36,218 bases of DNA, from positions 1 through 36,218 of the forward strand of contig JAGBNK010000012.1 of the NCBI GenBank assembly GCA_017634455.1, read 5' to 3'. The DNA is from Lachnospiraceae bacterium (GTDB lineage Bacteria; Bacillota; Clostridia; Lachnospirales; Lachnospiraceae). Below, one piece after another: positions 1-8,701 of this stretch (position 1 is its first letter; every line of letters starts with the position of its first letter). The position numbers and the translations under genes were made by a program. The notes under the pieces were generated by a model that was not told the DNA's origin, did not search any database, and was given only the letters and a program-made list of their open reading frames with translations.

Positions 1-2
1 AT

Positions 3-233
3 TCGGACAACCTGGGATATACTATACCGCCGAAAGGAAAACATATCTTTGGAATGGTCAAAGTGGGAGATAAGGGTCAGATCGTTATTCCTGCCAAAGC
101 AAGAAAGATCTTCGATATTAAAACAGGCGACAATCTGATTGTCCTCGGAGATGAATGCCAGGGTATAGCTCTTATTAAGGAGACGGGCCTTCTCGGTCTT
201 ATCAACAGTGCGAAAGAAAGTATAAATGATTAA
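3..233 (+). CDS. AbrB/MazE/SpoVT-type transcriptional regulator, 5' end cut by window
   Basis: The reading frame is open from the first bases of the window and ends with TAA at 231-233, giving 76 residues without a start. The segment VKVGDKGQIVIPAKARKIFD followed by KTGDNLIV is the swapped-hairpin DNA-binding domain of the AbrB/SpoVT family, which acts as a homodimer. Family members of this size (about 80-90 aa) in Firmicutes often sit beside ABC exporter genes, but none follows here. Only the first few residues should be missing. Target genes cannot be inferred. The identity of the domain is clear; the role is not. Confidence 0.85.
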   Translation, partial: SDNLGYTIPPKGKHIFGMVKVGDKGQIVIPAKARKIFDIKTGDNLIVLGDECQGIALIKETGLLGLINSAKESIND

Positions 234-417
234 AAGAATTGCTTATGGAGAAGGCACCGGAAAAATTTAAAGCACACAGTTACAGCTGAATTGAAGAAGC
301 GCAGAGAAGCAAGTGGAGAACTGTTGGATGATTAAATGAATGGTGGTAATTAAACCGAAAGTATTTTATAATGTTTCCTAACTTATAATAAAAACTTGAA
401 CATGTAGGAGGGGGGAA
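234..417. other. Intergenic stretch, possible gene remnant and promoter
   Basis: No credible gene is visible. A short open stretch ending with TAA near 336 encodes AELKKRREASGELLDD, which reads like the tail of a protein but has no start or RBS, so it may be a remnant. Two TATAAT-like hexamers at 367-372 and 384-389 could serve as -10 boxes for the MgtC-like gene, but neither has a good -35 partner at 17 bp. A strong RBS (AGGAGGGGGG) lies just before the start at 418. Confidence 0.35.
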
Positions 418-1110
418 ATGGGAACAGTTTTTGATTATTTGCAGGGGATGGATGATATAGCAGTTATCATCCGATTGATTTTTGCTACAGTATGTGGAAG
501 CTTAATTGGTTGGGAGCGTGTGGTGAGACGCCATAGCGCCGGAATCCGTACTTTTGCTCTTGTAAGTTTGGGCTCTGCAGTGGCAACGGTTTTGAACTTA
601 TACCTGGCTGGATTAGATGGTATGAGCGCAGATGTAAGTAGAATTCCAGCAGGTGTTGTAAGTGGTATAGGTTTTCTTGGTGCAGGTACCATTATTGTAA
701 CTGGTCGAAATCAGATTAAAGGACTTACAACAGCAGCTTCACTTTGGGTTTCATCTTGTATGGGAATGGCTTTTGGAGCAGGTTATATGTCTGTGGGAAT
801 ATCTTGCTTCCTATTGGTTATGGTTGCAAATCTTATTCTGATGAAATTGTCTCAGAAGGTTGAGGAGAACAGCCGATATGTTAGCTTATATGTAGAGGTG
901 GAAGAGACAGTAGGCGTCAAGAAAATCAAGAAGAAGTTATCTCAACTTGGATACAGTATTACAAGTATGAACAAGACCAAGGACAAGACTTTATCAAGCT
1001 CTGATGCGGCTCTTATGATTGAGGTGGATTTTGGAGAGAAGCATTCACATACTGGACTGTTAGAAGAACTTAATAATCTCGAGTATGTAAATTATGTAGA
1101 AGAGATATAA
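418..1110 (+). CDS. MgtC/SapB family membrane protein
   Basis: This is a 230-aa membrane protein. The N-terminal half (residues about 10-145) holds several hydrophobic helices and the family signatures GSLIGWER, SAGIRTFALVSLGSA, VSGIGFLGAG and GLTTAASLW. The C-terminal part (about 155-230) is a soluble ACT-like cytoplasmic domain. In pathogens MgtC supports growth at low magnesium and inhibits the F-ATPase; in most Firmicutes the role of MgtC/SapB proteins is unproven. Length fits the family. The start follows a strong AGGAGGGG RBS. A LysR regulator begins 60 bp downstream on the same strand and may be co-transcribed. Family assignment is firm; a magnesium role is only inferred. Confidence 0.88.
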   Translation: MGTVFDYLQGMDDIAVIIRLIFATVCGSLIGWERVVRRHSAGIRTFALVSLGSAVATVLNLYLAGLDGMSADVSRIPAGVVSGIGFLGAGTIIVTGRNQIKGLTTAASLWVSSCMGMAFGAGYMSVGISCFLLVMVANLILMKLSQKVEENSRYVSLYVEVEETVGVKKIKKKLSQLGYSITSMNKTKDKTLSSSDAALMIEVDFGEKHSHTGLLEELNNLEYVNYVEEI

Positions 1111-1170
1111 ATTTCATATTTACATTAATAATACAATCTCGAGCACGCTAATCATTTTGAGGAAAAGACA

Positions 1171-2076
1171 ATGAATATCAATCAGATTAAATATGTACTT
1201 ACAGTGGCAAATTCTCCATCAATGAGAGAGGCGGCAACGAAATTATATGTGTCACAGCCTGCTCTTTCAGCAAGTATTGCTGAGCTGGAGAATGAGCTGG
1301 GAATAATGATATTTGAAAGAACCAACAAAGGAATATCTCTGACAGAAGAGGGAAGGGAGTTTGTGAGCTATGCCAAGAAGGCAGTTGGACAGTACGAGAT
1401 TTTAGAAAATCGATATCTGTCAAAAGATAGTGATAAGGAGCATTTCTCGGTATCCACTCAGCATTATACATTTTCCATAAATGCTTTTACTGAAGTGGTA
1501 AGTCGATTTGATTTGGATAAATATGTTTTCTCAATTCATGAAACCAAGACCAGAGATGTACTTGAAGATGTGAAAACCATGAAGAGCGAAGTTGGCATAA
1601 TATCATTTTCCGATGCAAATGAGGATGTGTTGAAGAAGATTATTCGAGAATACCATCTTGAATTTGTGCCTCTGATGAAGCGCGAAGCCTATGCTTATGT
1701 GTGGGAAGACCATGAGTTCGCTGACAGAGAAGAAATATCTCTTGAAGAATTGCAGGATTATCCATGCGTCTTGTTTGACCAAAGTGATGACAGTAATTTC
1801 TATCTCACAGAGGAAGCTATGTCTGATTATGATTTTCAGAAGCTTATAAAGTCAGATGATCGAGCAACATCAATGGAGATAATAGCCAAGCTTCATGGAT
1901 ACTCTATTGGAAGCGGTATGCTGTCTGGAGATGATGTAATCTTAAAAGGTATGATTGGAATTAAACTTAAGGAGAAGGATCCATTGACCATTGGCTATAT
2001 AAAACGAAAAGGAAATGCACTTTCTACATACGGTGAAGCCTATGTGGAAGAATTGCTGAAATATAAGGAATTATAA
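1171..2076 (+). CDS. LysR family transcriptional regulator
   Basis: The 301-aa protein has the LysR layout: an N-terminal winged helix-turn-helix (residues 1-60, with SMREAATKLYVSQPALSASI and LGIMIFERTNKGISLT) and a C-terminal periplasmic-binding-like effector domain (about 88-300). The start has a GAGGAAA RBS. It follows the MgtC/SapB gene by 60 bp and is separated from metY by a terminator and about 270 bp. LysR proteins usually act on a nearby gene, so either the MgtC-like gene or metY may be a target. Several LysR proteins control sulfur or methionine genes, which favours metY, but nothing here proves it. The ligand is unknown. Confidence 0.9.
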   Translation: MNINQIKYVLTVANSPSMREAATKLYVSQPALSASIAELENELGIMIFERTNKGISLTEEGREFVSYAKKAVGQYEILENRYLSKDSDKEHFSVSTQHYTFSINAFTEVVSRFDLDKYVFSIHETKTRDVLEDVKTMKSEVGIISFSDANEDVLKKIIREYHLEFVPLMKREAYAYVWEDHEFADREEISLEELQDYPCVLFDQSDDSNFYLTEEAMSDYDFQKLIKSDDRATSMEIIAKLHGYSIGSGMLSGDDVILKGMIGIKLKEKDPLTIGYIKRKGNALSTYGEAYVEELLKYKEL

Positions 2077-2107
2077 TTGGATAAACTAATATTATAAGTT
2101 GTAGGGA

Positions 2108-2147
2108 AACCTCTTTTCTGGATAGAACCGGAGAAGAGGTTTTTTAT
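2108..2147 (+). terminator. Intrinsic terminator after the LysR gene
   Basis: AACCTCTT (2108-2115) pairs with AAGAGGTT (2134-2141), with further partial pairing in the loop, followed by a run of T. It closes the MgtC-like/LysR unit. Confidence 0.8.
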
Positions 2148-2413
2148 ATGGATTTTATTATTATGTCTGATAATTATATGGAATGCAGATCGTGAAAAGG
2201 TGTGATAAATAATACTTATCGCAATTGATAAAATCAATTGAATTTTCAAGAATTATAAGTAATGATATTATTTTTTTATCAAATAACACAGCGCTGATGA
2301 ACAAGAAGTATAGAAGTATTTGAGCTTATTTAATAATGAAGTAGACCATAAGCTTATAAATCAAAAGGGTATGAGTTACCGGAACAATAATAAAAGAAAA
2401 GGAGATTTAAAAT
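2148..2413. promoter_or_regulatory. AT-rich leader of metY with an inverted repeat
   Basis: This is a gene-free leader. A perfect inverted repeat CAATTGAT-3 nt-ATCAATTG occupies 2222-2240 and is a candidate operator. A possible promoter lies just after it: TTTTCA (2243-2248), 17 bp, TATTAT (2266-2271). I looked for S-box (SAM) and T-box signatures and found none. An RBS (AAGGAG, about 2399-2404) precedes the metY start. Confidence 0.4.
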
Positions 2414-3697
2414 ATGAGCGATTATAGATTTGAAACATTACAATTACATGTAGGACAGGAGGAAGCTGATCCAACAACAGATTCTAGAGCAGTACCTATT
2501 TATCAGACCACATCATATGTGTTCCACAACAGTGAGCATGCAGCAGCCAGATTTAATTTGACAGATGCAGGAAATGTATATGGTAGACTTACCAATTCTA
2601 CACAGGATGTGTTGGAGAAGAGAATAGCAGCACTTGAAGGAGGTACAGCAGCACTTGCAGTTGCATCCGGTGCGGCAGCAATTTCTTATACAATACAGGC
2701 ATTGGCTGCTAACGGCGGACATATTGTGGCACAGAAGACCATCTATGGTGGAAGCTATAACTTGTTGGAAAATACTCTTCCACAGTATGGCATTGAGACA
2801 ACATTCGTAGATGCACATAATTTGGCTGAAGTAGAAGCTGCAATCAAGGATAATACTAGAGCAGTATATCTTGAGACTCTTGGAAATCCAAACAGTGATA
2901 TTCCAGATATTGATGCAATTGCAGAGATTGCACACAAGCATCAGATTCCAGTTGTAGTAGATAATACATTTGGTACACCTTATCTTATCAGACCATTTGA
3001 GCATGGAGCTGATATCGTAGTTCATTCAGCTACCAAGTTCATTGGTGGACATGGAACAACTCTCGGTGGAATTATTGTAGATGGCGGAAAGTTTGACTAC
3101 AAGGCCGCTGGAAAGTATCCAAATATTACAGAACCGAATCCAAGTTATCATGGATTGTCATTTTATGACGCGTTGGGAAATGTGGCTTTTGTTACATACA
3201 TTCGCACAATCCTGCTTCGTGATACTGGAGCTGCCATTTCACCATTCAATGCATTCTTATTATTACAGGGTGTTGAGACATTGTCTTTCAGATTGGATCG
3301 CCATGTGGAAAATACTAAGAAGGTTGTGGAATACTTAAGCAATCATCCATTGGTTGAAAAGGTTAATCATCCATCTCTGCCTGAACATCCTGACCATGAG
3401 GTATATAAGAAGTATTTCCCAAATGGTGGTGGATCAATATTTACATTTGACATAAAAGGCGGACAGGAAGAAGCTTGGAAGTTTATTGATAATTTGGAGA
3501 TTTTCTCTCTTCTGGCAAATGTTGCAGATGTGAAGAGTCTGGTTATTCATCCGGCTTCCACAACACACTCTCAGCTTAGTGAGGAAGAACTGCTAGATCT
3601 CGACATCAAGCCAAGCACCATTAGATTATCCATAGGTACAGAGCATATTGATGATATTATTGCTGACTTGGAAAAAGGATTTGCGGCAATTAAATAA
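2414..3697 (+). CDS. metY: O-acetylhomoserine sulfhydrylase (PLP enzyme)
   Basis: The enzyme condenses O-acetylhomoserine with sulfide to give homocysteine, a cytoplasmic step of direct-sulfhydrylation methionine synthesis. The 427-aa length is typical of MetY and longer than cystathionine gamma-synthase or gamma-lyase (about 380-400). The N-terminus (FETLQLHVGQEEADPTTDSR, then PIYQTTSYVF) and the PLP lysine in HSATKFIGGHGTTLGG (residue about 209) are classic. It is preceded by a 266-bp regulatory leader and followed by a strong terminator, so it is probably monocistronic. The upstream LysR gene is a candidate regulator. Some family members also accept methanethiol or O-acetylserine; the exact acyl donor cannot be read from sequence. 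Confidence 0.93.
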   Translation: MSDYRFETLQLHVGQEEADPTTDSRAVPIYQTTSYVFHNSEHAAARFNLTDAGNVYGRLTNSTQDVLEKRIAALEGGTAALAVASGAAAISYTIQALAANGGHIVAQKTIYGGSYNLLENTLPQYGIETTFVDAHNLAEVEAAIKDNTRAVYLETLGNPNSDIPDIDAIAEIAHKHQIPVVVDNTFGTPYLIRPFEHGADIVVHSATKFIGGHGTTLGGIIVDGGKFDYKAAGKYPNITEPNPSYHGLSFYDALGNVAFVTYIRTILLRDTGAAISPFNAFLLLQGVETLSFRLDRHVENTKKVVEYLSNHPLVEKVNHPSLPEHPDHEVYKKYFPNGGGSIFTFDIKGGQEEAWKFIDNLEIFSLLANVADVKSLVIHPASTTHSQLSEEELLDLDIKPSTIRLSIGTEHIDDIIADLEKGFAAIK

Positions 3698-3734
3698 TAC
3701 ACTCTATAACAAAAATAATATATGAATCCAATGA

Positions 3735-3777
3735 AATTCCGGCGCGGATAAACTTAATCCGTAGCCGGAATTTTATT
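3735..3777 (+). terminator. Intrinsic terminator after metY
   Basis: AATTCCGGC (3735-3743) pairs with GCCGGAATT (3764-3772), and an inner CGGAT/ATCCG extends the stem. TTTTATTT follows. Confidence 0.85.
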
Positions 3778-3865
3778 TGCCAGTAAAAGGAATGTCTGAG
3801 AAAAATAGCTTGTATAAGATAATATAAAAGTGTTATCTTTAAAAAAGAGAAGGGAATACTAACTC

Positions 3866-3894
3866 TTGAAAAAATAAAAGCAGTGGACTATAAT
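3866..3894 (+). promoter_or_regulatory. Housekeeping-type promoter of the chemoreceptor gene
   Basis: TTGAAA (3866-3871), a 17-bp spacer and a perfect TATAAT (3889-3894) sit about 60 bp upstream of the chemoreceptor start. This is a sigma-A style promoter rather than the FliA type common for motility genes. Confidence 0.65.
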
Positions 3895-3954
3895 AATCTG
3901 TTGCTAGAAGCAAATTTTATGAGATGTTAGAGATGAAATGAGAGGAGATTAAAT

Positions 3955-5976
3955 ATGGGCAAGAAAAAACAGACAAGAAATGTGAAATCTATTAGCAAAA
4001 AGCTTTCTATGATTTCAGCTATTATGCTTGTTATTAGCATGATTGCAGCTGAATTAATCGTAATTGGTTTTGGCTATGGAATGGTAAAGGATTTGATTGA
4101 CAAATCCTTGAAGACGGAAGTGTCTACTGATGCCGGAATGGTAAACCGTGAACTTAATGCAACTTTCTACTATTTAAATGGTGTTGCAGATACAGTTGAA
4201 CAGATGGATTTCTCTGACAATGCTACCTTGAGAACTTATCTAGAGGGAACAATTGGCAGATATTCAATGATTCCAACTGGTGCTTATATCGCTTTAAATG
4301 ATGGAACATTTATCTATCCTGCAGATCCATCTATTGAGGCTGGATTTGTGCCTGAAGAGAAAGACTGGTACAAAGAGGCTATGGGATATACAGATAAATA
4401 TTTCTACTACTATGATGTGCCATACTTTGATACAGCCACAGGCGATTTGTGTGCTACAGTCCAGAGACATGTAACATTAAAAGATGGCCGTGAAGGTGCT
4501 TTCGTTGCAGACTTAATGATGGGTTCAGTTCAGGAAAAATTGAATGAAGTACAGCTTTATGATACTGGTAAAGCTATGATGGTAACAGAAGATGGATTGA
4601 TTCTGTCTTATGAAGATACAAGTATCTGTGGCAAGAAGATTGAAGAGATTGGAGATGATGTATTCCTTAATGGTGTTGCAACAGTTCTTCAGAAGGAAGA
4701 TGGAACAGTTGAGCAGGTTAAGGCTGGATCAACATATTATATGACAAGTTCAACAATCGACGGAACTAACTGGAAGGTAGTAATTTATGCTAAAAAGGCA
4801 GAGGTACTGTCTGCTGTAAATAGCATTATTGTAACACTTGTTATCTTCACATTGGTAGCTGTAGCTGTTGTTGTTCTTATTATGATTCGAGTCTTGAACA
4901 AGATGATTAAGAAGCCGGTAAATGAACTTACTGATAATATTGAAAAGATTGCAAGCGGTGACTTTACAGTTGAAGTAAAATCTAAAGGTAATGATGAGAT
5001 TGCTTATATGAATTCAGCGATGGGTGATTTTATCAGTGGTATGAGAGATTCCTTTGGAGATATCAAGAATGCATCTCAGAGACTTCGTGGAGATGCTCAC
5101 AACTCACAGGATACAGCAGGACATTTGGAGGATGCTGCAGCAGAGCAGTCATCATCTATGGAGCAGGTTCGTGGAACTATTTCCAATATGGCTGATGCTG
5201 TAAGTGAGGTGGCAGAGAGTGCTACAACTCTTGCACAGACAATTGAGGAAGTAAATGAAGGCGAGAGACAGATCGAGGCTTCTATGGCAACTCTTGTTGA
5301 GAAGGCTGAAATCGGTCAGAAAGATATGATGACTGTAGCTGACGGAATGACAGATGTAGTTTCATCTATGGCTGATATGGCAGAGGCTGTAAATGCAGTT
5401 GATGATGCAGCTCAGAAGATTAATGAAATTGTTGATATGATTACTGCTATTTCAACTCAGACAAACCTACTTTCCTTGAATGCCTCTATTGAAGCAGCTC
5501 GTGCTGGTGAAGCTGGTAGAGGATTCGCAGTAGTTGCATCTGAGATTGGTAATTTGGCAAATAATTCTGCAGAGGCTACAAGCGAAATCGCAGCAATTAT
5601 TACAGAGATGTCAAGCCGTGTTAAGATGCTTTCTGAGAAGTCTAATACTAACACAGAGCTTATTAATAATAATGCAGAATATGTTAATGCTGCAGCTGCT
5701 ACATTCCAGCAGATTACTGCTGAATTGTCAGAGGCTTCAGAGACATTGAACAAGATTGCAGACCGTATGCAGACTGTAAACGATGTTGCTACAAACATGG
5801 CAGCAGTATCTGAGGAGCAGTCAGCATCTACACAGGAGATTTCATCACAGGTTGAACTTGTAACAGAGGCAGCTCGTGGTGTTGCTCAGTCAAGTGATAT
5901 GGTTTCAGATGCAGCAAATTCAGTTGCAGATGCAGTTGATGTAATCAATACTAACTTGGATAGATTCAAGATTTAA
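3955..5976 (+). CDS. Methyl-accepting chemotaxis protein with dCache sensor
   Basis: This 673-aa transmembrane chemoreceptor starts with a basic tail and a first membrane helix (about 22-46). An extracellular double-Cache domain follows (about 47-280, with EKDWYKEAM and YFDTATGDL typical of the family), then a second helix (about 285-312), a HAMP domain and a long cytoplasmic coiled-coil signalling domain. The hairpin tip (about 500-535: [28 protein letters not shown]) binds CheA and CheW. dCache domains of this kind usually bind small metabolites such as amino acids or organic acids; the ligand is not predictable. It stands alone between a promoter and a long-stem terminator. Confidence 0.95.
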   Translation: MGKKKQTRNVKSISKKLSMISAIMLVISMIAAELIVIGFGYGMVKDLIDKSLKTEVSTDAGMVNRELNATFYYLNGVADTVEQMDFSDNATLRTYLEGTIGRYSMIPTGAYIALNDGTFIYPADPSIEAGFVPEEKDWYKEAMGYTDKYFYYYDVPYFDTATGDLCATVQRHVTLKDGREGAFVADLMMGSVQEKLNEVQLYDTGKAMMVTEDGLILSYEDTSICGKKIEEIGDDVFLNGVATVLQKEDGTVEQVKAGSTYYMTSSTIDGTNWKVVIYAKKAEVLSAVNSIIVTLVIFTLVAVAVVVLIMIRVLNKMIKKPVNELTDNIEKIASGDFTVEVKSKGNDEIAYMNSAMGDFISGMRDSFGDIKNASQRLRGDAHNSQDTAGHLEDAAAEQSSSMEQVRGTISNMADAVSEVAESATTLAQTIEEVNEGERQIEASMATLVEKAEIGQKDMMTVADGMTDVVSSMADMAEAVNAVDDAAQKINEIVDMITAISTQTNLLSLNASIEAARAGEAGRGFAVVASEIGNLANNSAEATSEIAAIITEMSSRVKMLSEKSNTNTELINNNAEYVNAAAATFQQITAELSEASETLNKIADRMQTVNDVATNMAAVSEEQSASTQEISSQVELVTEAARGVAQSSDMVSDAANSVADAVDVINTNLDRFKI

Positions 5977-6038
5977 TGAGAATATTCTGGATAGATTATC
6001 CAGAGCATTTATAAAGAAATAATTGAAACTAATAATGT

Positions 6039-6110
6039 AATCTCGGCAAGAGAGGTGGTTTATGCTGTAAAGCACATTTTGTTATCACACCTTGCCGGGA
6101 TTATTTTGTT
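6039..6110 (+). terminator. Long-stem intrinsic terminator after the chemoreceptor
   Basis: AATCTCGGCAAG (6039-6050) pairs with CTTGCCGGGATT (6091-6102), with one G-T pair. Inner AGGTG/CACCT pairing and a smaller hairpin fill the loop, and TATTTTGTTTT follows. Confidence 0.75.
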
Positions 6111-6213
6111 TTATAAAAGAAATTAAATATGTAGATTTTTTGATATTTTATTGTTATATTGAAATAAGTAGTTACAAAAAATCGGATTGATGTAAAGCTG
6201 TAGGAGATGAGAT

Positions 6214-6357
6214 ATGAAGAATAAGAATGAAGAAGTATTGATTGGTGATACTGGTTTTATTGAAAAACATAATGTAGTTGGAAAAGTAGTTGTAGTGCTA
6301 TGTATGGGCATTAGCATTTATTTGATAATTCTGGGGGCTTTGGCCATCGCTTTTTAG
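6214..6357 (+). CDS. Small single-pass membrane protein, 47 aa, unknown function
   Basis: A 47-aa reading frame starts with ATG at 6214 behind an AGGAG RBS (6202-6206) and ends with TAG at 6355-6357. The first half is polar (MKNKNEEVLIGDTGFIEKHN). The second half, from about residue 21, is one strongly hydrophobic helix (VVGKVVVVLCMGISIYLIIL) that runs to the C-terminus. It lies 54 bp ahead of the K+ channel gene on the same strand. I do not recognise the family. Being co-oriented and upstream of a channel and MscL, it could be an accessory membrane peptide, but that is only a guess. The RBS and clear polar/hydrophobic pattern argue for a real gene. Confidence 0.6.
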   Translation: MKNKNEEVLIGDTGFIEKHNVVGKVVVVLCMGISIYLIILGALAIAF

Positions 6358-6410
6358 CTGGGATGATTTGATGCTAATTGTGATATTACAGAATTGAGGA
6401 GACAGATGTT

Positions 6411-7169
6411 ATGGGAGAGAAGACAGCAAAACCAGAGTATATTAAGAGAAGAGTTTATGAAATAATCGAGGCTTCCCATGATGGAGATCAAACCAGTAGA
6501 GCCTATGATCTAATGATGTTGGTAGCCGTTATAGTCGGTCTTATACCACTTGCTTTGAAAATGGAGAATCCTTATACCAGATCTATTGATGCAACTACTG
6601 CTTTAATTTTTCTGTTGGATTATATATTGCGTATATGGACTGCGGATTACAAGATGGGTGTCAAGAGCTACAAATCATATTTGGCATATGTAGTCAGCCC
6701 GCTGGCTATTATTGATTTATTGTCAGTGGTTCCAATTATGTGCCTGATATTTCCGAGTTCTAATGCATTTGCGCTCTTTAGAATGTTTAGATTGCTTAGA
6801 GCATTTCGCCTACTTAAACTTATTCGTTATTCCAAGACCATCATTGTATTGGAAAATATGTTTAGGAAAGTTAAAGACCAGATTGTAGCAGTTTTGATGC
6901 TAGTATTAATATATATTATTGCCTGTGCACTGATAATGTTTCAGATTGAACCGGGTTTGTTTGAAACCTTTTGGGATGCAATTTATTGGGCGGCAATTTC
7001 CATTACAACTGTAGGATATGGCGATTTGGTGCCGACAACTCATATGGGACAGTTTGTATCTGTTGTTTCATCTCTGGTGGGAGTGGCAATTATAGCTCTG
7101 CCAACAGGTATTATAACAGCAGCATATATGGATGAGGTAAAACGAAAGAAGAGCAAACACGAGCTATAA
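6411..7169 (+). CDS. Voltage-gated potassium channel (6-TM, Kv-type)
   Basis: The 252-aa protein has six membrane helices and a pore loop. S4 carries regularly spaced arginines (FRMFRLLRAFRLLKLIRYSK, about residues 124-143), the voltage-sensor pattern. The selectivity filter TTVGYGD is at residues 199-205. Short cytoplasmic ends and no RCK domain match small bacterial Kv channels such as KvAP. It would act as a tetramer in the cytoplasmic membrane to pass K+. The RBS is GAGGAG, about 10 bp before the start. Neighbours are a small membrane protein upstream and mscL 78 bp downstream, suggesting a turgor or ion-homeostasis group. Confidence 0.93.
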   Translation: MGEKTAKPEYIKRRVYEIIEASHDGDQTSRAYDLMMLVAVIVGLIPLALKMENPYTRSIDATTALIFLLDYILRIWTADYKMGVKSYKSYLAYVVSPLAIIDLLSVVPIMCLIFPSSNAFALFRMFRLLRAFRLLKLIRYSKTIIVLENMFRKVKDQIVAVLMLVLIYIIACALIMFQIEPGLFETFWDAIYWAAISITTVGYGDLVPTTHMGQFVSVVSSLVGVAIIALPTGIITAAYMDEVKRKKSKHEL

Positions 7170-7253
7170 TTTCATAGCACAATTAATTATAAATATTACT
7201 GCTTAGTATTAAGCGGCGATACAATATTAACAAATACAAGGAGGAAAATGAAA

Positions 7254-7700
7254 ATGAGTAAGAAGGAGAATGGATTTATTTCAGAATTTAAGAAGTTTAT
7301 CTTGAGAGGAAATGTAATGGACATGGCAGTTGGTGTCATAGTAGGTGGTGCATTTACTGCAATTGTTACATCCTTAAATGAAGATATTCTATCACCAATT
7401 ATTGGTCTTATCGGAGGAACAGATTTCTCATATCTGACAGTAACACTTGGAAGTGGTACCAATGCGCCGGTTTTGTCATATGGTAATTTCATAACTGCAA
7501 TTATTAATTTCCTTATTACAGCTCTTGTAATATTTATTATTGTAAGAGGAATTAATAAAGCAAATGATAGAATGACTCGCAGATTTGGTAAGGAAGAGGA
7601 GGAAGCTGCTCCAACAGAGAAGGAATGCCCTTATTGCAAAACTATGATCCATATCGGAGCAACTCGTTGTCCAAACTGTACATCACAGTTGGATCAGTAA
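7254..7700 (+). CDS. mscL: Large-conductance mechanosensitive channel with C-terminal zinc ribbon
   Basis: MscL is a homopentameric channel that opens under membrane tension and protects against hypo-osmotic lysis. The N-terminal KEFKKF-like helix, the TM1 signature GNVMDMAVGVIVGGAFTAIV and the TM2 segment about 75-100 are present. The start at 7254 is chosen because AGGAGG (7239-7244) is 9 bp from it; an in-frame ATG at 7248 is only 3 bp away. The 148-aa length is slightly above usual because the C-terminus carries a zinc ribbon (about residues 125-146) with CPYC and CPNC pairs in place of the ordinary helical bundle. Extended forms like this occur in some Firmicutes; the role of the ribbon is unknown. 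Confidence 0.93.
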   Translation: MSKKENGFISEFKKFILRGNVMDMAVGVIVGGAFTAIVTSLNEDILSPIIGLIGGTDFSYLTVTLGSGTNAPVLSYGNFITAIINFLITALVIFIIVRGINKANDRMTRRFGKEEEEAAPTEKECPYCKTMIHIGATRCPNCTSQLDQ

Positions 7701-7749
7701 TCCTGTGAACAAATTGGGAGAGAGCGAATATATTTGGGAGAAATACTAG

Positions 7750-8616
7750 ATGAACTATGAGCATGAAGTTGTAATTACAAGAGAGGGTATGCCCTGTAAA
7801 ATAGATAGATTTGAAGGTAGAGATGGCAATTATATAAGAAAGCCACACTGGCATAATTCTATTGAAATTTTTGCAGTATACTCAGGATATTTGGACTTTG
7901 TCATTGGTGATAGGCGTGAGCGTGTTACGGAAAATGATTTTATATTCATTAATACCAATGAGATTCATTCCATTAAGGCGGAGAAGGCTAATTATGCATT
8001 GTATCTTCAGATTCCTATTAATGAATTCAAAAACTATCTCACAGCAGACAGGTTTATTGATTTCAATAAATCTGAAGGGGATGGAATATCCAAACTATCT
8101 GAGGTTGATCAGAATGCAGTTCATAATGAAGTGCTGACTTATATGAAGAAGTTGTATGAGTTATCACATGACACTGAAATTGGATATGATTACAAGATGC
8201 TTCAATGCTGTTATGAATTGATGTATATCATTGTGCGTAATTATCGCAAGACGGAATCTGATGAAGCTCTTTTTAAATCAGTCAAGGCTATGCTTAGATT
8301 GTCACCGGTGACAGATTATATTAAGAAGCATTATGCAGAGGATATTTCTCTCAGTACTCTTTCAGCGGAATTCGGATATTCTACAGAACATTTATCCCGT
8401 ATGTTTCAGAAGTATGCAGGGGTGAAATATAAGTCATATATTTCTGAAATCAGACTGGATCACGCAGAGAAATTGTTGGAGAAGGGTGACATGTCAATCA
8501 GTGAGGTGGCCAGTGCTGTGGGATTTGCAGATTCCAGGGCTATGGCCAAGGTTTTTGAGAAGAGATATGGCATTTTGCCGAGTGAATATTTAAAAAATCA
8601 AAAAAAAGCAAAATAA
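7750..8616 (+). CDS. AraC family regulator with cupin-type sensor domain
   Basis: The 288-aa protein has an N-terminal cupin-like sugar-binding domain (about residues 25-90; KPHWHNSIEIFAVYSGYLDF) and a C-terminal pair of helix-turn-helix motifs (about 190-288; ISLSTLSAEFGYSTEHLSRM and MSISEVASAVGFADSRAMAK). A GGGAG RBS precedes the start. The next genes, 85 bp downstream on the same strand, are an isomerase of the fucose/arabinose type and a xylulokinase. The regulator is therefore most likely a pentose- or deoxyhexose-responsive activator of that pair. The actual inducer is not visible from sequence. Confidence 0.92.
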   Translation: MNYEHEVVITREGMPCKIDRFEGRDGNYIRKPHWHNSIEIFAVYSGYLDFVIGDRRERVTENDFIFINTNEIHSIKAEKANYALYLQIPINEFKNYLTADRFIDFNKSEGDGISKLSEVDQNAVHNEVLTYMKKLYELSHDTEIGYDYKMLQCCYELMYIIVRNYRKTESDEALFKSVKAMLRLSPVTDYIKKHYAEDISLSTLSAEFGYSTEHLSRMFQKYAGVKYKSYISEIRLDHAEKLLEKGDMSISEVASAVGFADSRAMAKVFEKRYGILPSEYLKNQKKAK

Positions 8617-8701
8617 CGGTCAATAAAAATGTGACATGATGCCTGTATGATTTGTTACTATGGGGATAAAGAGATATTAATTGTATGGGAGGATACATAT
8701 T

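Noticed and set aside
234..336. Extension of the AbrB-like protein past its stop codon
   Set aside because: The frame stays open after TAA, but the AbrB-like protein already has a family-typical end; nothing suggests recoding.
2148..2413. Possible SAM riboswitch or T-box before metY
   Set aside because: Neither the S-box core nor the T-box sequence is present; only a short palindrome is seen.
2513..3025. 170-codon open frame on the minus strand inside metY
   Set aside because: It is antisense to a well-conserved enzyme, is cysteine/isoleucine-rich without domain features, and has no RBS. It is a shadow frame.
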